A stretch of DNA of 64,000 bases from the NCBI GenBank assembly GCA_045536815.1, contig JAZSOH010000029.1, positions 1-64,000 on the forward strand, given 5' to 3'. This document shows positions 7,226-16,686 of the stretch, piece by piece; position 1 is the first letter of the stretch, and the number at the start of each line of letters is the position of its first letter. The notes under the pieces are model-generated. The model had not been told where the DNA came from. It was given only the letters and a program-made list of their open reading frames with translations, and made no database searches. The stretch comes from UMGS1279 sp045536815 (lineage in GTDB: Bacteria > Bacillota > Clostridia > Oscillospirales > Acutalibacteraceae). The translations under genes and the position numbers were made by a program.

Positions 7226-9409
7226 ATGACAAAGTATGAAAAAGATTTTTTAGAACTAAGTAAGCTTATGGACTCTCAAAACCAAAGCTATGATAAAGAA
7301 CTCGTTTATAAGGCTTTTTCGGCGGCGGTTGATGCCCATAAAGGACAACTTAGACAATCGGGCGAGGAGTATTATACGCATCCCTTTTCGGTAGCGAAAA
7401 TTCTCGTTTCACTTGGTATGGATAGTGTTGCCGTTGCGGCGGGACTTTTACATGATGTTATTGAGGATACCTCTATTACTGCCGAAGAAATAAAAAAAGA
7501 GTTTGGCGAAGAGGTTTTAACGCTTGTAGACGGTGTTACCAAGCTTGGTAAACTTCCCATTTCGGCAAAGGAACAGCAGTCGGAAAATATACGTAAAATG
7601 CTTGTTGCTATGGCGCAGGATATCAGGGTTATTATTATAAAGCTTGCCGATAGGCTTCATAATATGCGTACCATTGAAGCTAAATCTGACCAAAAGCAAA
7701 GGGATATTTCTCTTGAAACGTTAGAAGTTTTTGCTCCCATTGCTCACAGGCTTGGTATCAGAGCGCTTAAAGAAGAGTTAGAGGACCTTGCTATTGCACA
7801 TCTTGACCCTGTAGGTTATAAAGAAATTGAAGACCTACTTGCTGTTAAAAAGCAAAGTCGAGAAAAGCTTCTTACCGAAATTAAGGAAAAAATTGAGGGT
7901 CATATTAAAGAAACAATGCCCGAACTTAAGATTTCTCTTGAGGGTAGGGTGAAATCTATTCACGGTATTTACCGTAAAATGTTTGTTCAGGGAAGACAGT
8001 TTGATGAAATTTATGATATTTATGCGGTAAGAATTATCACCGAAACTGTTGCCGATTGCTATAACCTTTTAGGTCTTATGCACGATATGTTCAGACCTAT
8101 TCCCGGTAGGTTTAAGGATTATATTTCAACCCCAAAGCCAAACCTTTATCAGTCTCTTCATACTACCGTTTTGGGACGTGAGGGAATTCCTTTTGAAATT
8201 CAAATAAGAACATTTGAAATGCATCATACTGCTGAGTATGGTATCGCGGCGCACTGGAAATATAAAGAGGGAATTCAAAAGGTTGACGCAAAAATTGAAG
8301 ATAGGCTTCTTTGGATTAGGCAAATTCTTGAAAGCCAAAAGGATTCTGATAATCCCGAAGATATCGTTCAAACAATTAAAACCGACCTTCCCATTGAAGA
8401 CGTTTTTGCTGTTACCCCAAAGGGAGATGTTATAAATCTTCCTGCAGGTGGTACTGTTATTGACTTTGCTTTTGCCATTCACTCTCAGGTTGGTATTAAA
8501 ATGGTCGGCGCCAAGGTTGACGGAAGAATTGTTCCGCTTACTCATAAGGTTCAAACGGGCGAAATTATCGAAATTCTTACTACAAACAAACAGGATAGCG
8601 GACCGAGTCGTGACTGGCTTAATATTGCTGTTACTACGCAGGCGAAAAGTAAAATCAGAGGCTGGTTTAAAAAGGAAAAGCGTGCTGAAAATATTGCTAA
8701 CGGCAAGGCGCAAATTGAAAGGGACTTTTCTCGTAACGGTATAAGGCTATCTGAAGAAGAGTTTGAGCCGTTTATGAGCAATATTGCCCGTAGACAAAAA
8801 TGCGCTAATATTGAGGAATTTTATGCGGCACTCGGTTACGGCGGTATTTTGCTTTCAAGAATTATGCCGCGTATTAAAGATGATTACGCAAAACTTGTTG
8901 CCGACAAAAAGCCTGTAAAAATTACCCCAACAATCATTAAACCTAAGGCTTCACACGAGGGCGTTATTGTTGAGGGTGTTGATAACTGTCTTATTAAGCT
9001 TTCGCGTTGTTGCACACCAATTCCAGGCGACGATATTATCGGCTTTATTACGCGCGGGCATGGTGTTTCGGTGCATAAAAGAGATTGCCTTAATGTACCG
9101 AAAGATATTTCTACCGCAGAAGAGCCGGAAAGATGGATTAACGCACACTGGGTAGGTAAAATTAGCGAGAACTTTAAAGCAGCTCTTCATATTAAGGGAG
9201 ATTTAAGAACAGGACTTTTGGCAGATATTACTGTATGTCTTTCAAGCTCAGGCGTTCCTATTCATAATTTAAATAGTAGAGAAATTAAGGATAGCTACAG
9301 TGTTACTATTGTTACAATTAGCGTTGAAAGTGCCGAACATTTAAGGGCAGTTTGCCAAAAGCTAAATAAAATAAATGGCGTTCATCAGGTAGAACGTACG
9401 GGAATGTGA
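7226..9409 (+). CDS. relA: Bifunctional (p)ppGpp synthetase/hydrolase Rel
   Basis: A 727-residue stringent-response enzyme that makes and degrades (p)ppGpp. The N-terminal HD hydrolase carries HDVIEDT (76-82) and ADRLHNMRT (141-149). The synthetase domain follows with PIPGRFKDYI; the RxKD signature is the one found in bifunctional Rel/SpoT enzymes rather than RelA-only synthetases. A TGS domain begins at DVFAVTPKGD (about 400), and the ACT domain ends the protein. ATG at 7226 has GAGG upstream; the recJ stop is one base away. It is an ordinary member of the recJ-rel-dtd-hemZ block. Confidence 0.96.
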   Translation: MTKYEKDFLELSKLMDSQNQSYDKELVYKAFSAAVDAHKGQLRQSGEEYYTHPFSVAKILVSLGMDSVAVAAGLLHDVIEDTSITAEEIKKEFGEEVLTLVDGVTKLGKLPISAKEQQSENIRKMLVAMAQDIRVIIIKLADRLHNMRTIEAKSDQKQRDISLETLEVFAPIAHRLGIRALKEELEDLAIAHLDPVGYKEIEDLLAVKKQSREKLLTEIKEKIEGHIKETMPELKISLEGRVKSIHGIYRKMFVQGRQFDEIYDIYAVRIITETVADCYNLLGLMHDMFRPIPGRFKDYISTPKPNLYQSLHTTVLGREGIPFEIQIRTFEMHHTAEYGIAAHWKYKEGIQKVDAKIEDRLLWIRQILESQKDSDNPEDIVQTIKTDLPIEDVFAVTPKGDVINLPAGGTVIDFAFAIHSQVGIKMVGAKVDGRIVPLTHKVQTGEIIEILTTNKQDSGPSRDWLNIAVTTQAKSKIRGWFKKEKRAENIANGKAQIERDFSRNGIRLSEEEFEPFMSNIARRQKCANIEEFYAALGYGGILLSRIMPRIKDDYAKLVADKKPVKITPTIIKPKASHEGVIVEGVDNCLIKLSRCCTPIPGDDIIGFITRGHGVSVHKRDCLNVPKDISTAEEPERWINAHWVGKISENFKAALHIKGDLRTGLLADITVCLSSSGVPIHNLNSREIKDSYSVTIVTISVESAEHLRAVCQKLNKINGVHQVERTGM

Positions 9410-9417
9410 GGTAAAAA

Positions 9418-9873
9418 ATGAAGGCTGTTATTCAAAGATGTAGGTCGGCAAGTGTAATTGTAGACGAAAAAACTGTGGGCAAAATTGATAATGGCCTTTT
9501 AATTTTACTTGGCGTTTTTGAAGATGATACAAAAGAAGCGGCCGATATATTAGCTAAAAAGACGGTAAATCTTAGAATTTTCTCAGATGAAAATGATAAA
9601 ATGAATTTAAGCCTTTTAGATGTTTCGGGTAGCGCACTTGTTGTTTCTAATTTCACTCTTTGTGCGGATGCTAAAAAAGGTACAAGACCTTCATATTCAC
9701 ACGCTATGAAACCTTGCGCCGCTAATGAAATGTATGAATATTTTTGTAAACTTATTGAGGAAGAAGGTATTAAGGTAGAAAAGGGAATTTTTGGCGCAGA
9801 TATGACTGTAAATATGTGCGGTGATGGTCCTGTTACAATAACCCTTGATACTGATATTTGGATGAAAAAATAG
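9418..9873 (+). CDS. dtd: D-aminoacyl-tRNA deacylase
   Basis: A 151-residue protein of normal DTD length. It hydrolyses D-amino acids (and glycine from tRNA-Ala) mischarged on tRNA. The two family motifs are present: SNFTLCAD in the middle (the family SQxTL-like active-site strand) and the C-terminal GDGPVTITLDT (the Gly-cisPro-type NxGPVT region). Spacing is 8 nt from rel and 1 nt to the next gene, so it is co-transcribed. The start ATG has GAGG 7-10 bases upstream. Confidence 0.95.
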   Translation: MKAVIQRCRSASVIVDEKTVGKIDNGLLILLGVFEDDTKEAADILAKKTVNLRIFSDENDKMNLSLLDVSGSALVVSNFTLCADAKKGTRPSYSHAMKPCAANEMYEYFCKLIEEEGIKVEKGIFGADMTVNMCGDGPVTITLDTDIWMKK

Positions 9874-9874
9874 T

Positions 9875-10474
9875 ATGGAAATTTTAACATTTACTTCAAA
9901 AAATATGGACGAAAACTGCTATGCGGTTACGGTAAATGATGAATGTTTTATTGTTGACCCGGGTGAGTTTTCAAATGAGCTTTGCGATTTTGTTTTAAAA
10001 AACCGCGAAAAGATTAAATATGTTCTTTTCACACACTGTCATTTTGACCACGTCGGCGGTATGAGGGCTATAAAGGATATTTGCGAAGATGCTTTGATGG
10101 TTGGTCATAGCCTTGAAAATGATGGCTTTTTAAATTCTGATATAAATCTTTCGGCCTTTTTTATGGCAACGCCTATCTCATTTAGCCTAGATAAAACAGT
10201 TTTAGATTTAGAAAAGCTTTTTGTTGGCGGCGAGGAGATTATAGTTTATCACACTCCCGGTCATACAAAAGGTTCGGTATGCTATAAAATAGGGGAATTC
10301 TTATTTAGCGGTGATACGCTTTTTAAAAACAGTTATGGTAGAACAGATTTACCGGGCGGAAGTATGGCAGAACTTAAAAATTCGCTTTTAAGGTTATCCC
10401 AGCTTCCAAAAAACATTACTGTTTATTGTGGGCACGGCGAGACAACAACTATTAAAGAAGAATTTTTTAAATAA
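9875..10474 (+). CDS. MBL-fold metallohydrolase (glyoxalase II-like)
   Basis: A 199-residue metallo-beta-lactamase-fold protein. The zinc-binding THCHFDHVGG motif is at about residues 49-58, with the later GHT, SGDTLF and C-terminal CGHGE histidine in the expected places. Small proteins of this group (YcbL/GloB-like) hydrolyse thioesters such as S-lactoylglutathione analogues, but the true substrate in Clostridia is not established. It sits between dtd and hemZ, a conserved clostridial position. Confidence 0.88.
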   Translation: MEILTFTSKNMDENCYAVTVNDECFIVDPGEFSNELCDFVLKNREKIKYVLFTHCHFDHVGGMRAIKDICEDALMVGHSLENDGFLNSDINLSAFFMATPISFSLDKTVLDLEKLFVGGEEIIVYHTPGHTKGSVCYKIGEFLFSGDTLFKNSYGRTDLPGGSMAELKNSLLRLSQLPKNITVYCGHGETTTIKEEFFK

Positions 10475-10485
10475 CGGTATATAAT

Positions 10486-11964
10486 ATGAAACTTTTTATA
10501 AGTGGACACGAGTTTAATTATGAGCTTGAAAAACTGACAAGGCTTTTCTTCCCGTTTGAGAAAATTGATTTTCTATGTAAGGAAGAAGAAAACCGTGTCG
10601 GTTTGTTCGCTGCTGCATATCTTGAAAGTAGGGGCAATTCTTATTTCTTAACCGCAAAAGCGGGTTGCGACGGTATAATCTTTGAGGAAAGCAAAGCGGT
10701 AACCGATAGTGACTTCACCCTTTCTTTGCCGGAAAAAGAAATAGAACATTTTTTAGCAGGACTTTTGTTTGAATGTTATGTGAAGCTAACAGGTTTTCGC
10801 CCCGGTTGGGGGATTTTAACGGGTATTCGTCCCGCAAAGCTTTATAGAAGGTTTGTGGGGCTTTTAGGCGAAAAAAAGGTGGATGAGTATTTTCTTAATG
10901 TATTTAAGGTGGAAGGCGACAAGCTTTCTCTTTTAAAGCGTACTGCAAATAGCGAAGATAAACTAATATCTCTTTCAAAAGAAAATAGTATAAGCCTTTA
11001 TGTTTCTATACCTTTTTGCCCGTCAAGATGCAGCTATTGTTCCTTTGTATCTCATAGTATAGAAAAGGCGGCAGAGCTTATTCCAACCTATTTAAATCTT
11101 CTTTGCACTGAGCTTGAAGTTACTGCCGATATAATAAAACGCTTAAATCTTGAGGTTATGACAGTTTATATAGGTGGAGGAACACCAACAACCCTTTCTG
11201 CCGAGCAATTAGAAATTTTGCTTAAAAAGATTAGAAATCTTTTTGGGTACTCATTTTTGGAATTTACTGTTGAAGCGGGTAGACCTGATACCATTACTAA
11301 AGAAAAACTTTTAGTTATTAAAAATGCGGGTGTGGATAGAATAAGTATAAATCCACAAACGATGAATGATGAGGTTTTGAAAGCGGTTGGCAGAAGGCAT
11401 ACCTCGTCAATGACAAAGGAAGCTTTTGCCCTTGCAAGAAGTCTTGGCTTTGACAATATAAATATGGACCTTATTGCAGGTCTACCAACCGATACTGTAG
11501 AGAGCTTTAAAGAGACTATAAAAAGTGTTTTATCTTTAAATCCCGAAAGCGTTACGGTACATTCTCTTTCTATTAAGCGTTCATCAAATATGCGCGACGG
11601 TAATGTGCCTAGCTTTAATGATAGCTTTGCGGCTAGTGAGATGGTGCAGTTTGCCGAAAAAACTCTTACAGAAAACAAAGTTTTACCGTATTATATGTAT
11701 AGGCAAAGCAAAACTGTAGGCAATCTCGAAAATGTCGGCTATGCTAAACAGGGTAAAGAGGGAATTTATAACGTTTATATTATGGATGAAACCCATACAA
11801 TTTTAGCTTGCGGCGCTTCTGCGGTTTCTAAACTTAAATCGCAAAAAAGCGGTAGAATAGAAAGAATTTTTAACTATAAATATCCGTATGAATATATAAA
11901 TAATTTTGATGAAATTTTAAAGAGAAAGGAGCAAATTATAAAGTTTTATGATGAACAGTATTGA
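10486..11964 (+). CDS. hemZ: HemZ-like radical SAM protein (coproporphyrinogen dehydrogenase family)
   Basis: A 492-residue radical SAM protein with the 4Fe-4S ligands C178, C182 and C185 in CPSRCSYCS, then IGGGTPTTL and the HemN-type VEAGRPDTI strand. The N-terminal 170 residues match the extra domain of HemZ. The family is annotated as oxygen-independent coproporphyrinogen oxidation, though many HemN/HemZ relatives have other roles, and no other heme gene is in this window. The 3' end overlaps the next gene by 17 bases. Confidence 0.88.
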   Translation: MKLFISGHEFNYELEKLTRLFFPFEKIDFLCKEEENRVGLFAAAYLESRGNSYFLTAKAGCDGIIFEESKAVTDSDFTLSLPEKEIEHFLAGLLFECYVKLTGFRPGWGILTGIRPAKLYRRFVGLLGEKKVDEYFLNVFKVEGDKLSLLKRTANSEDKLISLSKENSISLYVSIPFCPSRCSYCSFVSHSIEKAAELIPTYLNLLCTELEVTADIIKRLNLEVMTVYIGGGTPTTLSAEQLEILLKKIRNLFGYSFLEFTVEAGRPDTITKEKLLVIKNAGVDRISINPQTMNDEVLKAVGRRHTSSMTKEAFALARSLGFDNINMDLIAGLPTDTVESFKETIKSVLSLNPESVTVHSLSIKRSSNMRDGNVPSFNDSFAASEMVQFAEKTLTENKVLPYYMYRQSKTVGNLENVGYAKQGKEGIYNVYIMDETHTILACGASAVSKLKSQKSGRIERIFNYKYPYEYINNFDEILKRKEQIIKFYDEQY

Positions 11965-12871
11965 TAAAATAAATCTTCTCGCAAGGAAAAACCCATTAGA
12001 ACTAATTGCCCTTTCAGAAGAAAAATATAAAAAAGAAATAGAAAGAATCATTAACAAAACCTTAGAAAATGAGCATTGTCGTATTTTGCTTTTGGCGGGA
12101 CCTTCGGGCTCTGGCAAAACAACAACTGCCCATATTTTAGAAGAAGGCTTTAAAGAGCGTGGTGTAGACGCCGAGGTTGTCTCGCTTGATAATTTTTATT
12201 TAGATATTTTGAAGGTGCCAAAGCTTTCAAACGGTCAGCCCGATTTTGAAACTGTTTACGCTCTTGATATTCCCGAAATTCATAGATGCTTTGAAGAGCT
12301 TTTAACAAATGAAAAAACCAATATACCTATTTTTGATTTTTCAAGAAAAGGCAGAGCAGAATATCGTGAAATTGACATTGAAAACCATGGTATAATTATC
12401 ATTGAGGGGCTACACGCAATAAATCCTGAGCTTACAAAAAATCTTCCAAATGATAGTTGGCTTAGCGTTTATATCAGCCCAAATTGTTCAGTTGTAGATA
12501 GTAATGGCAAAAAGCTTCTTTCAAGCAGAATGCTTCGTCTTGCAAGAAGAATGTCCCGTGATTTTCTTTATAGAAATACTACTGCCCCTGAAACACTAAA
12601 GCTTTGGACGGCGGTGACCGAGGGAGAAGAGAAGTACCTTTATTGCTTCAAATCAACTGCAGATATGCTTTTAAAAACCTTTCATAGCTTCGAGCCTTGT
12701 ATTTTTAAGGATATCGTTGTCAGACTTCTTGAAAACCTACCTTCAGATACCGAGAACTATGAATATGCAATGAAAACAAAAAATGCACTGGAACAGTTTG
12801 TTTCGTTACCGCTGGATTTAGTGCCTGAAACCTCTCTTATAAGGGAGTTTATTGAGGGCAGTCGATTCTAA
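11948..12871 (+). CDS. Uridine kinase-like nucleoside kinase
   Basis: A 307-residue P-loop kinase of the phosphoribulokinase/uridine kinase family. The Walker A motif GPSGSGKTT is at 51-59, followed by SLDNFYLD and IIIIEGLHAIN, typical of this family. Many clostridial relatives carry an N-terminal TGS-like domain; here only about 45 residues precede the P-loop, so this is a short form. The gene starts inside hemZ (17-base overlap; the next codon is also ATG). Phosphoryl acceptor not proven; uridine or cytidine is the family default. Confidence 0.85.
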   Translation: MMNSIDKINLLARKNPLELIALSEEKYKKEIERIINKTLENEHCRILLLAGPSGSGKTTTAHILEEGFKERGVDAEVVSLDNFYLDILKVPKLSNGQPDFETVYALDIPEIHRCFEELLTNEKTNIPIFDFSRKGRAEYREIDIENHGIIIIEGLHAINPELTKNLPNDSWLSVYISPNCSVVDSNGKKLLSSRMLRLARRMSRDFLYRNTTAPETLKLWTAVTEGEEKYLYCFKSTADMLLKTFHSFEPCIFKDIVVRLLENLPSDTENYEYAMKTKNALEQFVSLPLDLVPETSLIREFIEGSRF

Positions 12872-12880
12872 AAGGTACAC

Positions 12881-12909
12881 TTGAAAAGAAATAATATTTA
12901 TGGTAAGAT
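12881..12909 (+). promoter_or_regulatory. Promoter of the zinc-ribbon gene
   Basis: TTGAAA (12881-12886), 17 bases, TAAGAT (12904-12909) in the 66-base gap before the gene at 12938. It suggests a new transcription start inside the long gene run. Confidence 0.5.
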
Positions 12910-12937
12910 TTTAGTATAACTGCTAGGAGGGATTTTA

Positions 12938-13300
12938 GTGGATAATTTCGACCAAACCTTAAAAAAGGCTAAAGACTTATTTGATACAGCGTGTCAAAAA
13001 ACAGGTGAGACAATAAGTGTTCAAAAGCTTAAAATAAAGCTTTCAAGCCAAAAAAACGACCTCAAAAAAACTTACGCAATCTTAGGCGAAATTTTTTATA
13101 ATACTCTTGAAGATAAAGAAAAATTAAGCCAAGATGTTAAAATTTTGGTGGATGAAATTGAGGAGAAGCTTTCTGAAATAAACAAAACTAAGGATGATAT
13201 TTCAAAAATTTCAGGAAGTAATACTTGCGAAAAATGTAACAGTTCTAATCCTAAAGATGCTGTTTTTTGCACTAAATGCGGAGAGAAACTTTCTAAGTAA
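12938..13300 (+). CDS. Small coiled-coil protein with C-terminal zinc ribbon
   Basis: A 120-residue protein of unknown role. Residues about 5-90 are rich in Lys, Glu, Asp and Leu and look helical or coiled. The C-terminus has two CxxC knuckles (C97/C100 and C111/C114), a zinc-ribbon pattern. There is no signal peptide or membrane segment. It starts at GTG with a strong AGGAGGG ribosome-binding site and has its own likely promoter. Next to it is an MTA/SAH nucleosidase. Such tails are common and do not define a function. Confidence 0.8.
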   Translation: MDNFDQTLKKAKDLFDTACQKTGETISVQKLKIKLSSQKNDLKKTYAILGEIFYNTLEDKEKLSQDVKILVDEIEEKLSEINKTKDDISKISGSNTCEKCNSSNPKDAVFCTKCGEKLSK

Positions 13301-13313
13301 AGAAGGCTTATAA

Positions 13314-14033
13314 ATGAAAGATGTTTTAAATGTTGGACTTTTGGTTGCGGATGATGCCGAATATGCCGCGCTTCTTAGTATTAGTGAGCTTAATTTAAAA
13401 GAAAAAAACTTCGGTGCTAGGGCAGGGCACACTTTTTGTTTTGTAGAAGGCTCTAGAAAAATAAATGTTTGGGCTATTTGCACGGGCGTTGGTAAGGTTA
13501 ATGCCGCAACTGCCGCCCAAAAGCTTATTTGTGAGGGCGCTCATATAATTGTAAATTATGGCCTTTCAGGTGGTATTTCGGGCGTATGTCGCGGCGAAGA
13601 TGTTGTTGGAACGGCATTTTTTGAGCACGATTTTGATTTAACCTGTTTTAACTATAAGCCCTGTGAAAAACCCGGACAAACATATATTTATGAAACCGAA
13701 AATTCTTTGGTAGATATGGCAATTAAGGCGGCGGCACCTGCAAAATCGGGCAAGCTTGCAACGGGGGACTGCTTTGTTTCAAATACAAAGCTTAAGAATT
13801 TACTTCGAGACGAGTTTAAGGTTACTTGTTGTGATATGGAAACTGCAGCGATGGCTTCGGCCGCTTATTTTGCAGGCGTTCCTTTTATTTCTTTGCGCCG
13901 CGTTTCTGATGATGCAGGGGAGAGCGCTACAACTGATTACAGAGAGATGAATAATGCGCCACAACAGGCGATTGTTTTTAAGGCTCTTTCGATAATTAAG
14001 GCTATTTTTGAAAAAGAAGACCTTTGGGTTTAG
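13314..14033 (+). CDS. mtnN: 5'-methylthioadenosine/S-adenosylhomocysteine nucleosidase-like protein
   Basis: A 239-residue nucleoside phosphorylase-fold protein. It has the early acidic region (DDAEYAAL, near the catalytic Glu of MTAN), a glycine turn GLSGGISG, DMETAA (174-179, usually DMEGAA, the purine/ribose-binding Met-Glu) and the catalytic acid in RRVSDD (198-200). The family cleaves MTA or SAH to adenine and a thioribose derivative, part of SAM by-product salvage. The Gly-to-Thr change in DMETAA is a tolerated variant. Start ATG at 13314 is preceded by AAGAAGG. Confidence 0.85.
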   Translation: MKDVLNVGLLVADDAEYAALLSISELNLKEKNFGARAGHTFCFVEGSRKINVWAICTGVGKVNAATAAQKLICEGAHIIVNYGLSGGISGVCRGEDVVGTAFFEHDFDLTCFNYKPCEKPGQTYIYETENSLVDMAIKAAAPAKSGKLATGDCFVSNTKLKNLLRDEFKVTCCDMETAAMASAAYFAGVPFISLRRVSDDAGESATTDYREMNNAPQQAIVFKALSIIKAIFEKEDLWV

Positions 14034-14041
14034 GAGATTTT

Positions 14042-15745
14042 ATGGAAAATAAAGGAAGCGAAAAACAACAAAGCTTTATATATGCTACGCTAATTTTGGG
14101 GCTCTCGACCTTGCTGGTAAAGGTGTTGGGGGCAATCTTTCGTATACCGCTTTCTAACCTTATCGGTAGCGTTGGTATGGGATATTTTTCCACCGCGTAT
14201 GATGTTTACTTGCCTATATATTCTCTTGCTATGGCGGGCCTTCCTGTTGCGGTAGCAAGGCTTATTGCAGAACAAGTGGCGCAAAAAAGATATAAGGACG
14301 TTAAAAAAACCTTTAAAATCGTAAAAATAACCTTTACGGTTACCGGCGCTATAGGTTTTGGGCTTATGTTTTTACTTGCCTTTGTGGTTACAGACGTTGC
14401 CAATAATCCCGGTGCATTACCGGCTACATTTATTATTGCGCCGAGCATACTTTTTTGTTGCTTTATGTCGGCTTATAGGGGCTATTATGAGGGAATTCGT
14501 AATATGTTCCCAACCGCAATTTCTTCGGTTATTGAGGCGGTTTGCAAACTGGTTCTAGGGTACGGTTTTGCCTTTTTGGTAATTAAGTTTTATAGGGGTA
14601 GCGGGAATGTTCTGTCTATTGCAGCAGCCGCTGCTATGCTTGGTATTACCTTAGGTTCACTCTTTGCGGGGATTTTTTTGGTTCTTCGCCATAAAATAAA
14701 AGGCGAGGGCTTTACTAGAGAAGATGTTGAACATTCTCCGGAAGCTAAAAGCTCAAAGAAAATCTTTAAAGCTCTTATTGCTATTGCAATTCCGGTTGCA
14801 ATTGGTTCGCTTGTTAATAATGTTGCAAGTTTAATCGACGTTGCTATGGTTCAAAGGCAAATTGGTAGTGCCGTTTCAAAGGCTCCTGAGATTTTCAGGG
14901 ATATGTATGGTCAGTTCCTAGTAAACGAAAACGGCGAAATATTAGGTGATGCAGAGATTCCTAACTTCCTTTATGGTTGTTATAAGGGATATGCCTATAC
15001 AATTTTTAATTTAATTCCTACAATTACTTCTGTTGTAGGTGTTAGCGCGTTACCCGTACTGACAATGGCTTGGACATCGGGCGATAAAACTTTGATAAAA
15101 TCCAATATTGAATCAATGCTTAAGGTTATAACCCTTATAGCTTTCCCTGCGGGAATTGGTGTAATTGCCTTGGCTCCGCAAATTGTGTCGCTTCTTTATT
15201 CCAAAGGCGATGCGGTAATTGCGGTTAACCTTCTAAGAATTTTAGGTGGTGCGGCTTGTTTTGCGGGTATGACAACACCTCTTACAAATATGCTACAAGC
15301 TATAGGCAAACCTGCCGCGCCTGTTAAAAATATTGCGGTGGGCGCAGTTATTAAAATTGTTGTAAACTTCATTTTAGTTGGAATTCCAAGTATAAATATT
15401 CTGGGTGCACCTATTGGAACTATTCTTTGCTATATGTATATTGCATTTGCAGATATATACTGTTTGGTTAAATATTCTAAAGTGCTTCCAAACCTTAAAA
15501 CTACAATTCTAAAACCACTTTTAGCGGCTCTGCTTTGTGGCGCCGCTGCCTTCGGTACAAACGCATTACTTAGCATTTTTATAGATAGTAGGGTAGTTAC
15601 AATTATAGCAATTTTAGTGGCGATAATTGTGTATGTGTTGGCTATTGCGGTGCTAAAGTGTATCGATGAAGAAGATGTAGCAACTTTGCCAAAAGGTGAA
15701 TTTTTAGTTAAAATCTTCAAACGTTTTGGCATAATTGGGCATTAA
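14042..15745 (+). CDS. SpoVB/YabM-like polysaccharide biosynthesis flippase
   Basis: A 567-residue integral membrane protein of the MOP/PST superfamily with about 14 hydrophobic segments. It begins with the family region LGLSTLLVKVLGAIFRIPLS and has AGLPVAVARLIAEQ after the first helices. These proteins flip lipid-linked wall or polysaccharide precursors. Synteny with mazG and rqcP downstream matches the B. subtilis yabM-yabN-yabO order. I choose the ATG at 14042 because TAGGAG precedes it; an upstream TTG would overlap mtnN without a ribosome-binding site. SpoVB or YabM identity cannot be separated by eye. Confidence 0.88.
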   Translation: MENKGSEKQQSFIYATLILGLSTLLVKVLGAIFRIPLSNLIGSVGMGYFSTAYDVYLPIYSLAMAGLPVAVARLIAEQVAQKRYKDVKKTFKIVKITFTVTGAIGFGLMFLLAFVVTDVANNPGALPATFIIAPSILFCCFMSAYRGYYEGIRNMFPTAISSVIEAVCKLVLGYGFAFLVIKFYRGSGNVLSIAAAAAMLGITLGSLFAGIFLVLRHKIKGEGFTREDVEHSPEAKSSKKIFKALIAIAIPVAIGSLVNNVASLIDVAMVQRQIGSAVSKAPEIFRDMYGQFLVNENGEILGDAEIPNFLYGCYKGYAYTIFNLIPTITSVVGVSALPVLTMAWTSGDKTLIKSNIESMLKVITLIAFPAGIGVIALAPQIVSLLYSKGDAVIAVNLLRILGGAACFAGMTTPLTNMLQAIGKPAAPVKNIAVGAVIKIVVNFILVGIPSINILGAPIGTILCYMYIAFADIYCLVKYSKVLPNLKTTILKPLLAALLCGAAAFGTNALLSIFIDSRVVTIIAILVAIIVYVLAIAVLKCIDEEDVATLPKGEFLVKIFKRFGIIGH

Positions 15746-15820
15746 TTTGCAAAAAAATGGCATTTTTTTATTGAAATTTACTATTTTTTTAAAAAAATCT
15801 CTTGATTTTAGGTGAAATTT

Positions 15821-16630
15821 ATGGTACAAAAGAATATGGAGTTTGTAAAAGATAGATATACCTTTGAAGACTTGTTATCCATTATGGCAGTGCTTCGAGG
15901 TGAGGGCGGTTGCCCTTGGGATATTGAACAAACTCATCAGTCCATAAGAAAAGACCTTTTGGAAGAAGCTTATGAGACGGCTGACGCTATTGATAGAAAT
16001 AGTGTAGAGGATATGAAAGAAGAACTTGGCGATTTGCTTCTTCAGGTTGTATTTCATAGCCAAATCGGTAAAGAAGATGGCGAGTTTACCTTTGATGAGG
16101 TTGTTGACGGAATATGTAAAAAACTAGTTTACCGTCATCCCCATATTTTTTCAGATGTTACTGTTAAAAATTCTGAAGAAGTTTTAAATAATTGGGACAA
16201 GCTAAAGGTAAAGGAAAAAAAGATGTTGAGCTTTACTGATACGCTTACATCTGTGCCGACTGCTTTTCCTGCTCTTATGCGAGCGCAAAAGGTTCAAAAA
16301 AGGGCCTCTAAAGCGGGGTATGATTTTGAAAATATTTCTGAGGCTTTTTTAAAGGTTGAGGAAGAACTTTCCGAGCTTAAAGCGGCAAACGCAAAAGGTG
16401 AAATTGCCGAAACCCAAGAAGAGCTTGGCGATTTGCTCTTTTCAGTAGTAAATGTCGCAAGGTTTATCGGTGCTGACAGTGAAGAATCTCTTACTAGGTC
16501 GGTGGACAAGTTTGTAAGACGTTTTAAAATGGCTGAGGAACTGGCAAATGACAAAAACCAAAGCTTAGACGCTCTTTCACCGAAAGAGCTTGACATTCTT
16601 TGGAATAAAGCAAAAGAACTTTTAAAATAA
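15821..16630 (+). CDS. mazG: Nucleoside triphosphate pyrophosphohydrolase MazG
   Basis: A 269-residue protein with two MazG modules. The first carries GGCPWDIEQTHQSIRK and the EEAYE/EELGD metal-binding helices. The second, beginning near AFPALMRAQK, repeats EEELSEL and EELGDLLFS. The family hydrolyses NTPs (house-cleaning of aberrant nucleotides, and ppGpp-linked effects in E. coli). B. subtilis YabN also has an N-terminal methylase domain that is absent here. Start ATG 15821 is chosen for the AGGTGA ribosome-binding site five bases upstream. Confidence 0.93.
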   Translation: MVQKNMEFVKDRYTFEDLLSIMAVLRGEGGCPWDIEQTHQSIRKDLLEEAYETADAIDRNSVEDMKEELGDLLLQVVFHSQIGKEDGEFTFDEVVDGICKKLVYRHPHIFSDVTVKNSEEVLNNWDKLKVKEKKMLSFTDTLTSVPTAFPALMRAQKVQKRASKAGYDFENISEAFLKVEEELSELKAANAKGEIAETQEELGDLLFSVVNVARFIGADSEESLTRSVDKFVRRFKMAEELANDKNQSLDALSPKELDILWNKAKELLK

Positions 16631-16686
16631 TATGATTTCAAACAGTTTTACTGTTTAAAATAAAAAATTTAATGGAGGAATTTCTA

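Noticed and set aside
8126..8713. Long minus-strand open frame opposite rel
   Set aside because: It is antisense to a well-conserved gene, has no ribosome-binding site and reads as low-complexity sequence; it results from the codon bias of rel.
12938..13300. Zinc-ribbon protein as a toxin, antitoxin or transcription factor
   Set aside because: There is no partner gene and no DNA-binding motif beyond the CxxC pairs, so no function can be claimed.
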